Shown here: one piece after another, positions 1-6,174 of the stretch | Numbering within the stretch: position 1 is the stretch's first letter | Layout of the letters: each line of letters starts with the position of its first letter | Assembly (NCBI GenBank): GCA_001796935.1 | Contig: MGNX01000033.1 | Span: 10,318 to 22,172 of the forward strand | DNA length: 11,855 nucleotides | Direction: 5' to 3' | Source of the DNA: Chloroflexi bacterium RBG_16_60_22 | GTDB lineage: Bacteria > Chloroflexota > Dehalococcoidia > Dehalococcoidales > RBG-16-60-22 | Notes under the pieces: generated by a model | What the model was told of the DNA's origin: nothing | The model's database searches: none | Seen by the model: only the letters and a program-made list of their open reading frames with translations | Translations under genes and position numbers: made by a program

Positions 1-52
1 GTTAAATTGGAAGTAGTAAAAAAGTACTATGACCCACCGGGAAAGGTCGAAA

Positions 53-841
53 ATGGAAAAGGTTAAGGTTTTTCTATCGGACCCGCAGGTCCTCTTCCGG
101 GAGGGGATACACTTTATTCTCTCCGGGGAGGATGACTTTGAAGTTACCGGTGAGACAACCAGCAACCAGGAGGCTTATTCCCTCATCGAGGCCAACCCGC
201 CGCACATCGCCATTTTAAGCATGCAGGACGCCAAGGTCAGCGGCCCGGAGATAAGCCGCCGCATCAAGCGGAGCCTGCCTTCGGTAGCGGTAATCCTGAC
301 GATGGATAAGAAAGAGGAAGAAAAGCTCTTTGCCGCCATCAAGGGCGGCGCCAGCGCCTGCCTTACCAAGGACGCCGACCCCGAATACCTGCTGGACGTC
401 ATCCGGCTGGTTTCCCAGGGCAATCTCCCCATCATCGAGGAGATGCTGCAGCCGGGACTGGCCGCGATGGTGATTACGGAGTTCGGGGACCTGGCCGAGC
501 TGAACGAGCAGCTCGATAACATGCTGGCCAGCCTCGCCCCGAAGGAGTCGCAGATACTGAGCAGCATTGCCGCCGGCAACACCATCGAGCAGGCAGCCGC
601 CAAGCTGGATATCAGCGAGGCGACCATCCGGCAGAACCTGAGGCTGGTCCTCAATAAGCTGGTCGGCAATGACCAGGCCCGGGCCATCATCGATGCCGCG
701 CAGCGCAGCCTGCCTTCCATCATCCGCGGCACGGCCCGGAGGGACGGCAAAGCGGCGGAATACGTGACCAGGGAAGAATTCAACGAGTTCAAAGACCATT
801 TGATGGAACGCCTGAAATCGTTTATCGGCGAACTAGCCTGA
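53..841 (+). CDS. NarL/LuxR-family response regulator with degenerate receiver
   Basis: Predicted cytosolic DNA-binding transcription regulator of 262 residues. Residues 4 to about 120 match a receiver fold, starting with KVFLSDPQVLFREG, which mirrors the usual VDDHPLFREG. A LuxR-type helix-turn-helix sits at about 161-203 (LAPKESQIL, then DISEATIRQNL). A C-terminal helical extension of about 60 residues (REEFNEFKDHLMERL) follows and may dimerise. The receiver is unusual: where the phosphoacceptor Asp should sit after PHIAIL there is Ser56, the following Pro is Ala, and only one acidic residue (Asp10) remains in the first acidic pair, although the conserved Lys106 is kept. Phosphorylation is therefore unlikely, and the protein may act constitutively or through ligand or partner binding. 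I chose the ATG at 53 because AAAGG lies at a good distance. An in-frame ATG at 29 has no well-spaced ribosome site and lies next to a weak -10-like TACTAT (25-30). It may control the downstream export cassette; that is inference only. Confidence 0.85.
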   Translation: MEKVKVFLSDPQVLFREGIHFILSGEDDFEVTGETTSNQEAYSLIEANPPHIAILSMQDAKVSGPEISRRIKRSLPSVAVILTMDKKEEEKLFAAIKGGASACLTKDADPEYLLDVIRLVSQGNLPIIEEMLQPGLAAMVITEFGDLAELNEQLDNMLASLAPKESQILSSIAAGNTIEQAAAKLDISEATIRQNLRLVLNKLVGNDQARAIIDAAQRSLPSIIRGTARRDGKAAEYVTREEFNEFKDHLMERLKSFIGELA

Positions 842-872
842 AACAGGGCAATACGGGATGAAAGGGAGGAGA

Positions 873-950
873 ATGTATGTAGAAGGTGAAAAATACAAGG
901 GGGCCGGCGCTCGCGGTTGTCCGGGCAGGCATGAGCACTGCCCTCTTTAA
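873..950 (+). CDS. possible 25-residue small ORF
   Basis: This short frame starts with ATG at 873, directly after a strong purine-rich GGGAGGAG, and ends with TAA at 948-950. It would encode 25 residues beginning MYVEGEKYKG and ending with a Cys/His-rich tail (CPGRHEHCPL). The spacing from GGAGG to ATG is only three bases, shorter than ideal. The 3' half overlaps the 923-943 hairpin. It could be a leader peptide or a chance frame in the leader of the gene at 1004. I know of no family match, and confidence is low. Confidence 0.25.
   Translation: MYVEGEKYKGAGARGCPGRHEHCPL
923..943 (+). terminator. hairpin, possible weak terminator or leader structure
   Basis: GGGCAG at 923-928 pairs perfectly with CTGCCC at 938-943 around a nine-base loop. 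The sequence after it (TCTTTAAAGG) has only a short T run, so an intrinsic terminator here would be weak. It could separate the regulator transcript from the cassette, or act as an attenuator with the overlapping small frame. Confidence 0.35.
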
Positions 951-1003
951 AGGCAAATAAAAATTATTCAAACGAAAACAAACAAAAACCAAGGAGGAAT
1001 AAA

Positions 1004-1804
1004 ATGGTTGAAATCAGATACAAGGACCAGTATGAAGTAACCAATCTGGCCGGGCACACCATCAGTGAGGCCCGCGAGCAGTTCAGGTCTGAGTTCGGTA
1101 TCCCGGAAAAATCCAGAGCCAGGCTGAACGGCAGCACGGTCAAGGCGAGCGCCGAACCGGACACGGTGCTCAACGACGACGATAAGCTCACCTTTGCGGT
1201 CAAGAGGGCCAGGATGCCTTTCATGATCGGCGCCATGCTGCTGGCCCTGGCCATCACCGGCGGCGTCTTCGCCTACGGCTTCGTGAACGCCTCGACGACT
1301 ATCAGCGCGGCCAGTGTGAGCGACACCAACTTCGCCGACGTCTCGACGAACACCACCGGCGTCTCCGCCATCAGCTGGAGCGGTTTCGGTTTCTTCAAGG
1401 GGGCTCTCGCTTCGACCTACCCGACCCACTCCGCTAACGGCACGCCGATATTCAACGTAGAAACCGACACCTCCAACTATCAAGGCGACCTGGTGGTGAC
1501 CGTCTCCCTCGGCAATGCCGATAAGCTGGCCAAAATCTACCGGGTGCTGGCCCTGCAGCTCGCCATGGAAACATCCAGTAATATCACCGTGGACATCAAT
1601 GAGAGCGGCGCGGCCGATAGCAATGACTGGGTCATGCTAACCCTGGAGAACGGCTCGGTCTCCATGTTCCCCGGCGGCGTAGCCGGCGGTGATAACTTTA
1701 CCGTCCGCGTCATGAACGGCTTCTTCATCACCCACGTCTACTCCAGCGGCTGGAGCGGCGGTTCCAAGACACCGCAGCTGTTCGCCGAAGTTGCTCAGCG
1801 GTAA
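1004..1804 (+). CDS. ubiquitin-like domain fused to SipW-type exported protein
   Basis: Membrane-targeted protein of 266 residues, first gene of a three-gene cassette. Residues 1-68 look like a beta-grasp, ubiquitin/ThiS-like domain: an opening strand (VEIRYKDQYEV), a helix (TISEAREQFRSEF), the GIPEKSRARLNG turn and the closing DDDKLTFAVK strand. There is no terminal Gly-Gly, since the chain continues. A basic stretch (KRARMP) and a hydrophobic segment (72-94) follow. The segment ends GGVFAYG, like the TasA signal end, so cleavage after Ala90 by the peptidase at 2973 is likely. Residues 95-266 are Ser/Thr/Gly/Asn-rich and beta-like, as in secreted proteins. The last 108 residues (from YQGDLVV) resemble the C-terminus of the next protein, both with ENGxVS, SGWS and a final Gln-Arg. 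With N-in topology the ubiquitin-like domain stays in the cytosol, an unusual arrangement. Start chosen by the strong AAGGAGG at 991-997. The export role is inferred; no close family name is known to me. Confidence 0.85.
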   Translation: MVEIRYKDQYEVTNLAGHTISEAREQFRSEFGIPEKSRARLNGSTVKASAEPDTVLNDDDKLTFAVKRARMPFMIGAMLLALAITGGVFAYGFVNASTTISAASVSDTNFADVSTNTTGVSAISWSGFGFFKGALASTYPTHSANGTPIFNVETDTSNYQGDLVVTVSLGNADKLAKIYRVLALQLAMETSSNITVDINESGAADSNDWVMLTLENGSVSMFPGGVAGGDNFTVRVMNGFFITHVYSSGWSGGSKTPQLFAEVAQR

Positions 1805-1817
1805 TAAGTACTAACGA

Positions 1818-1863
1818 GGTGGGTTACCGGGTGGAGGGGTAATTCCCCTCCACCCCACCCACC
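1818..1863 (+). other. long intergenic RNA hairpin between the two exported-protein genes
   Basis: The inner stem is 11 perfect base pairs: 1829-1839 (GGGTGGAGGGG) with 1845-1855, around a TAATT loop. An outer stem pairs 1818-1824 (GGTGGGT) with 1857-1863 (ACCCACC), separated by a small internal loop. No T tract follows (the next bases are CCAAAAACG), so a classical terminator is unlikely. It more likely sets the ratio of the two proteins by protecting or processing the mRNA, or by limiting translation of the gene at 1881. Confidence 0.75.
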
Positions 1864-1880
1864 CCAAAAACGATGAAGCA

Positions 1881-2954
1881 ATGACAAATGTCAGCGGTAG
1901 AAAAATGAGAAGGAAACTGATTTTTGGCGGCATGATATTACTCGCTCTGGCCTTGACCAGCGGTACCTTCGCCTATACCTATTCCGGGTATGCCGCGGCC
2001 ACGCTGAACGGGACTATCGCTGACGCAGTCATGACCACCTACCAGCCATCGGGCAGCCCGCCCAACTGGAACTCCATCCTGCCCGATGAACAGTACGGTA
2101 CCGAGATTATCGTACCCAATGCTGCCGGCGACGATACCGAGCTGCCCACCCAGTACCCCACCACCGGCGAGCACTGGGACAAGGTTGACGACCAGCCCAC
2201 CCCCGATGACGGCGCGACCTATGTGTCCACGGAAGGTACCGGCGGCTGGCAGCGTGACCTGTATAATCTTTCCGATTACATCGGGGCGGGCGGTACCGAA
2301 ACCATCGACAACATCACCGTTTACTTCCGGTTCTCCGCCGACGGTGCCAATACCGTCCGGGCGATGGCTTCCATTAAAACCAACAGCCAGGTCTTTGATG
2401 GTACCACCGAAACTCATGATAGCGCCGCTTTCATTACCAAATCTTACCAGTGGACGAATAATCCGGCTACCGGAGAGCCGTGGACCCAGGAGGAACTGGA
2501 CGACCTCCAGGCCGGGGTCACCATGAAGGGGCAGAACCAGAACAAACCGGCCATCTGCACGCAGGTTTACGTGCAGGTCAACTATGAAGTCAACAACATA
2601 CAGGGTGAAGTGCCCAGCGGCGACCTGTATGATATTACCCCCAACGAGGCCTATACCGGCGACCTCCTGGTCAAGCTTTACCTGACCAATACCTCCGCCC
2701 TGCTCAAGGCTTACCAGTACATCAACATGAAAGTTTACGTGGCCGACTCGCTGGAGGCGGAGGAAGACCCCGATTACCGGGTGCTCAGCATGGAGAACGG
2801 CGTGGTCTCATTTAACATCGAAGGCGGCGCCGCCACGAGCTATACCGTGCAGGTAAGCGGCGGCAGCTACCGGCTGCACTCCGCTGACCCCGATGACTGG
2901 GGTTCGGGGTGGAGCATCGAACCTGAATTTTACATCGAGGTTACCCAGAGGTAA
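1881..2954 (+). CDS. SipW-dependent exported protein, TasA-like signal segment
   Basis: Predicted exported structural protein of 357 residues. A basic start (GRKMRRK) leads into a hydrophobic segment (13-31) ending LALTSGTFAYTY, very like the SipW-type signal of TasA, so cleavage after Ala31 is expected. The mature part is acidic and rich in Asp, Thr, Gly and Tyr. Residues about 120-235 form a beta-sandwich-like module with SYQWTNNPATGEPWT, LQAGVTMKG and TQVYVQVNYEV. I associate this pattern with surface and virion-type proteins, from memory. Residues 258-357 (YTGDLLVKLYL to the final Gln-Arg) resemble the C-terminus of the preceding protein, so the two are partial paralogues. No clear ribosome site precedes ATG 1881. 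A three-codon frame (ATG at 1873) ends in a TGA overlapping this ATG, which could allow reinitiation. An in-frame ATG at 1905 is an alternative start. The peptidase gene follows after 18 bases. Confidence 0.85.
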   Translation: MTNVSGRKMRRKLIFGGMILLALALTSGTFAYTYSGYAAATLNGTIADAVMTTYQPSGSPPNWNSILPDEQYGTEIIVPNAAGDDTELPTQYPTTGEHWDKVDDQPTPDDGATYVSTEGTGGWQRDLYNLSDYIGAGGTETIDNITVYFRFSADGANTVRAMASIKTNSQVFDGTTETHDSAAFITKSYQWTNNPATGEPWTQEELDDLQAGVTMKGQNQNKPAICTQVYVQVNYEVNNIQGEVPSGDLYDITPNEAYTGDLLVKLYLTNTSALLKAYQYINMKVYVADSLEAEEDPDYRVLSMENGVVSFNIEGGAATSYTVQVSGGSYRLHSADPDDWGSGWSIEPEFYIEVTQR

Positions 2955-2972
2955 GGGTGACAGGTTAGTGCT

Positions 2973-3920
2973 ATGAAACGCGCCCTCGGATTTTTATTCT
3001 TAACGATAGCCTGTATTCTGGGGTTCCTCTCCATCAGAGGAGCGATGCCGTTTATACCTATCTTCGGCTCCTCCATGGAACCGACCCTCCACTCCGGCGG
3101 GCTGCTCATCGTTAAACCGGTGGAACCCAGGGACATCAAGGTGGGCGATATCATCGTTTACAACGTTTCGCCGCTGATACGAGATTACTATAACTACCCG
3201 CCGACGGTCGCCCACCGGGTGATAGAAATCAGGAACGTCCCGTCACTCGGCTTCCGTACCAAGGGCGATAATACCGGCGAAGACCCCTTTACCATCGGCC
3301 CGCAGGACATCCGGGGAACGGTGGGCGACCAGATTCCCTATCTCGGCCTGCCCCTCCTGTTCTTCCAGAGCCAGCAGGGTTTAATATTCGTCGTTATTGC
3401 CCTGGTCCTTCTCGCCTTCTTCCTTTACGGCGGCGAGATTAATTCCGGCGGCCGGGCACTGCACCGCAAGGTGTTTGCCCCCGTCATCGACGAGGAAGCC
3501 CGCACCAACCGGGTGCTGACGCGCAAAATGGAAGCCACGGAGCAGCGGATGAACTCCACGGAGAATGCCCTGGAAAAGTTCGCTGCCGCCATCACGGAAT
3601 ATGCCCGGCACCTGTCCAGCCATACCAGCGCCATACAGGGGCTTTCCGAGGCCTCTCACGAGCTGAAGAACGGCGCCGCGGAGCAGAACCGCGTCCTGGC
3701 GGCTATCATGGATAGCCTGGGGAAGACCGAAGCGACCCCGAAAGCGCCGCCCCCGAAAGGACCACAGCGGCCGCCGGACAAACCGAGGGCGGAAGTGAAA
3801 AGGCCGCGGCGGTCGTCATGGCAGGAAATGCACCAGGCCGCCACCCGGGCCGGGACGACGCCGGGCTGCGCCCGCAGCCAGCACCCCACCCCCGAGGAAA
3901 TGGCGTCCCGGAACAACTAG
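2973..3920 (+). CDS. sipW: signal peptidase I, SipW/Sec11 type, with coiled-coil tail
   Basis: Membrane serine protease (S26B type) of 315 residues that removes signal segments from exported proteins. A first membrane helix (about 5-28) precedes GSSMEPTLHSGG, with the nucleophile Ser34. The second catalytic position is His81 (VAHRVIEI), where the ordinary bacterial LepB type has Lys. GDNTGED at 98-104 supplies the conserved Asp residues. A second membrane helix (about 130-152, LIFVVIALVLLAFFLYGG) ends the catalytic part. The family usually stops near here, but this protein adds about 160 residues, predicted cytosolic: a helical, coiled-coil-like region (about 170-250) and a Pro/Lys/Arg-rich end (PKAPPPKGPQRPP). 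The start is ATG 2973, 18 bases after the previous stop, with only a weak AGG upstream, suggesting translational coupling. Its substrates are probably the proteins at 1004 and 1881. The TAG stop shares CTAG with the gene converging from the right. Confidence 0.9.
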   Translation: MKRALGFLFLTIACILGFLSIRGAMPFIPIFGSSMEPTLHSGGLLIVKPVEPRDIKVGDIIVYNVSPLIRDYYNYPPTVAHRVIEIRNVPSLGFRTKGDNTGEDPFTIGPQDIRGTVGDQIPYLGLPLLFFQSQQGLIFVVIALVLLAFFLYGGEINSGGRALHRKVFAPVIDEEARTNRVLTRKMEATEQRMNSTENALEKFAAAITEYARHLSSHTSAIQGLSEASHELKNGAAEQNRVLAAIMDSLGKTEATPKAPPPKGPQRPPDKPRAEVKRPRRSSWQEMHQAATRAGTTPGCARSQHPTPEEMASRNN

Positions 3921-4129
3921 GTATAGACCGCCACCACCACCGCTTCCTTGGGATTGTGCTCGTCGAAGAAAATCACGGCCACCTTGCGTCCCGTGACCAT
4001 CTCCGCCGCCGGCAGGTTCCTGGCGACGGCCACCTCCTCCAGATAGACCTTATAGCTGCTGGCGAGCCGGATGGTGGCCGTATAGTTGCCGGAGTTGAAA
4101 CTCCTCAGCTCAGCTTTCTTTAATTTCAT
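3917..4129 (-). CDS. small beta-rich phage-type protein, possibly OB-fold
   Basis: Protein of 70 residues, last gene of the leftward structural operon and 24 bases after the tail protein gene. It alternates short strands (GNYTATIRLA, YKVYLEEVAVA, RKVAVIFFDE, AVVVAVYT) with a LPAAEMVTG turn. The end of the chain, G-x-K-V-A-V-I-F-F-D-E-x-N-P-x-x-A-V-V, recalls the OB-fold of baseplate/spike proteins of the gpV type, where a similar strand pattern closes the barrel. That likeness is my inference; the length is much shorter than true gpV. ATG 4129 is preceded by a good GGAGGG. The TAG stop is one strand of the palindrome CTAG; the other strand ends the signal peptidase gene. Confidence 0.75.
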   Translation of the reverse strand: MKLKKAELRSFNSGNYTATIRLASSYKVYLEEVAVARNLPAAEMVTGRKVAVIFFDEHNPKEAVVVAVYT

Positions 4130-4153
4130 CGTTCCCTCCCCTTCCGGCGGCGC

Positions 4154-6154
4154 CTAGACCGCTCCCAGCCAGAGACGCTGGCGGTATTCTCCCTGCGGCG
4201 GTTGATAGGCCAGCGCCAGGCCGAGCACCCTCATCTTCTCCCCATCGAGGCCGGCGGGCGCATCGGTAATATCAATGACGTCATACAACTGCTGCCCGCA
4301 GTTTACCGGCACGAGGATGCTGCTGCCGCGCGCTGCTATCTCCATCTTTCTCAACACGGACTGTCCCCGCTGCTGGGCCTCGTTAACGGTGGCGATATTC
4401 CTGTCTTCAACCTGCCGGAGGCGGTCGTGGAGGCGGCCTATCTCATCCCAGTCGAAGCTATCGGCCAGTACCATCTCGCCGCTGCCGGCATCGTAGCCCT
4501 CCACCTGCACCCGGTTGACCGCCATGGCCCCCCGGCGGTAGCGGCCTTCCCGGAGAGGGTGCGCCCCACCGTAGCTGTAAACCGGGCTATCGGCAGCCAG
4601 GGGATTGACGAGATAGGCCTGGTTACCTTCCAGGAAGAGCACGTCCGGCACGAAGGAAAGCAGCGTGCGGATAACGGACCTGCCGTCATTATCCGGGTTA
4701 ATGGTGAAGTCCGGGTAGAAACCGGTGGCCGCGGACGACGCCGAGACGACCTCAAGGTTCAGGCCGACCCTGGCCAGGACGAAGGCAATGATGTCTCTGA
4801 CGGGCAGGTCGTCGGAGGTCCTGTTCCAGCGGAACTGGTGACGGGCCCGCCAGTCGGCCAGCGCCCCCCAGCCGTCACGGGCGTGCAGGACCAGCCCGGC
4901 GCGGCCGCCGGAGGTATGCTCGAAGGCCTCCAGGCTGAAACTCTGGCCGGAGCTGACCTCGCCGCCTTCGGTGGTGACATAGCCGGGGCCGAAGTCCAGC
5001 TGGGCGCCGGCAACAAGGTCGGCCAGTGAACCCTCCCCCGGCGCCGCGTACCGGCCGTCATCGTTCCTCAGCGCCACGGTCAGGCTGCCCTCCGTTTCGC
5101 CGGTTTCCTGCCGGATGCCGACGACATCGGCCGTCATGTCCAGGGTGCGGGCGGTGAGGTCTGCCCTCCAGACGCTATCGGGGCTGGAGAGCCAGGCATA
5201 ATCGCCGTGGTGGGCCATCGCCAGGCCATAGCCGGCGGTCATATCGAAGGGCACCGGCTCCCGCCACAGCCCGTCGACGAAGTCGGCGCCGACGACGGTA
5301 TGCGACCAGAAAGGGCGCTCGTAAGCCTCCGTACCGGCGAACTTCTCCACGAAGAAACAGCGCCAGACGTCCGTCATGTCCAGGAAAGGCTGGCGATACT
5401 CGAAATCGCCGCCGGAAGGGGCCGAGGCCATCTCCCGCAGGGCCGACCAGCTCCCGGCGCTGACGTCACCGCCGTCACCGTAGACCAGGCTCCACAGCTT
5501 GAAGTTGCCGGGGGCATCCTTGCCGGTGACCAGGAGGTTCCAGTCGGTGCCGTAGCAACAGCCGACCCCGGACAAATCGTCGGTGGTCTTGTCCCAGGCG
5601 GACATGGCCTGCCACACACCGCCAATGTACTTCTTGACGAAGATGTTCACCTGGTCGGCAAAGAAGATGGCCAGGTCGCCGTTGGGCTTGTAGGCGGCCG
5701 CCAGGCCGTAAACGGAGGTGGTCGACGAGTAGTCGATGAGCTCCGGGCTGCCCCAGGTAACCCCGTAGTCGGTGCTCTTGATGCGGCGGATTTCCCGGTT
5801 GGTCTTTATCCAGAAGATAGAGACCTCGGCGCCCAGGGAGGCCGCCGCCACGACCAGGGCGTTATACTGGTTGATATAGGTCCACTGGCTGAAATCGCTC
5901 CCCGGGCCGGGGCCGGCCACCCGCTGGCGGTAGATTTTACGGCCGTCGTCCATGGGCGTCGCCCTGACCCTGACGATGGAGCCGTCGGACGGCATGGCCA
6001 CGGCGTGGGGGGAACTCACCTCCGAGCCCGCGTAGAGCCGGGACCAGTCGTAGCGGACCACCCCGGCCACCCGGTTTTTCACCTCCACCTTAACGTAAGG
6101 CGTTCCGGAGGCCTGCTGCTGGGCGGCCAACAGCGTTGACGTCAGCTGGCGCAT
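4154..6154 (-). CDS. phage tail/baseplate-like protein with sialidase-type propeller
   Basis: Largest protein of the operon, 666 residues, probably a tail, baseplate or host-recognition component. The N-terminal half (about 40-330) has repeated strand-turn units rich in Trp, Asp and Gly, with one textbook Asp-box at 127-134 (STDYGVTW), suggesting a sialidase/BNR-like beta-propeller. Residues about 336-425 have the pattern GSLTVALRNDDGRYA followed by GAQLDFGPGYVTTEG, which I associate with phage tail hub proteins. The C-terminal part has DIIAFVLARVGL, then a helix (about 568-608) and a beta-rich end with GQQLYDVIDITD. The reading frame stays open for 73 more codons upstream, but that stretch overlaps the adaptor gene and reads as low-quality Arg/Gly-rich protein. 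ATG 6154 has GGAG seven bases upstream and fits the 20-base gap. A single Asp-box makes sialidase activity unproven; binding to glycans is more likely. Confidence 0.8.
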   Translation of the reverse strand: MRQLTSTLLAAQQQASGTPYVKVEVKNRVAGVVRYDWSRLYAGSEVSSPHAVAMPSDGSIVRVRATPMDDGRKIYRQRVAGPGPGSDFSQWTYINQYNALVVAAASLGAEVSIFWIKTNREIRRIKSTDYGVTWGSPELIDYSSTTSVYGLAAAYKPNGDLAIFFADQVNIFVKKYIGGVWQAMSAWDKTTDDLSGVGCCYGTDWNLLVTGKDAPGNFKLWSLVYGDGGDVSAGSWSALREMASAPSGGDFEYRQPFLDMTDVWRCFFVEKFAGTEAYERPFWSHTVVGADFVDGLWREPVPFDMTAGYGLAMAHHGDYAWLSSPDSVWRADLTARTLDMTADVVGIRQETGETEGSLTVALRNDDGRYAAPGEGSLADLVAGAQLDFGPGYVTTEGGEVSSGQSFSLEAFEHTSGGRAGLVLHARDGWGALADWRARHQFRWNRTSDDLPVRDIIAFVLARVGLNLEVVSASSAATGFYPDFTINPDNDGRSVIRTLLSFVPDVLFLEGNQAYLVNPLAADSPVYSYGGAHPLREGRYRRGAMAVNRVQVEGYDAGSGEMVLADSFDWDEIGRLHDRLRQVEDRNIATVNEAQQRGQSVLRKMEIAARGSSILVPVNCGQQLYDVIDITDAPAGLDGEKMRVLGLALAYQPPQGEYRQRLWLGAV

Positions 6155-6174
6155 CGCATCACTCCAATACCTTT

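Larger units (their letters stand above)
842..1003 (+). promoter_or_regulatory. leader/intergenic region between regulator gene and export cassette
   Basis: This 162-base gap holds the small frame at 873-950, the hairpin at 923-943, and an A-rich, G-poor stretch (950-990) ending in a strong AAGGAGG at 991-997, seven bases ahead of the ATG at 1004. No good -35/-10 pair stands out. The promoter of the cassette may lie here, or the cassette may be read through from the regulator gene. I do not recognise a known riboswitch class. Confidence 0.4.

Noticed and set aside
175..799. Two long - strand reading frames opposite the regulator gene
   Set aside because: They mirror the high-GC codon pattern of the + strand gene, have no convincing ribosome site and give low-complexity or Arg/Ser-rich protein with no domain.
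842..1003. A known riboswitch (for example cyclic-di-GMP) upstream of the export cassette
   Set aside because: I could not find the conserved core sequences; only a simple 6-base-pair hairpin is present.
3890..3930. A prophage attachment site at the junction of the two halves
   Set aside because: No repeat matching another place in the window was noticed, and the two genes overlap by four bases, leaving no room for a separate att core.
3818..4123. A + strand frame across the end of the signal peptidase gene
   Set aside because: It lies over two better-supported genes on both strands, is His/Arg/Gly-rich and has no ribosome site.
4202..6139. Long + strand frames opposite the tail protein gene
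   Set aside because: They are antisense shadows: Gly/Val/His/Arg-rich, without domains, while the - strand frame has a clear Asp-box and tail-hub pattern and correct ribosome sites.
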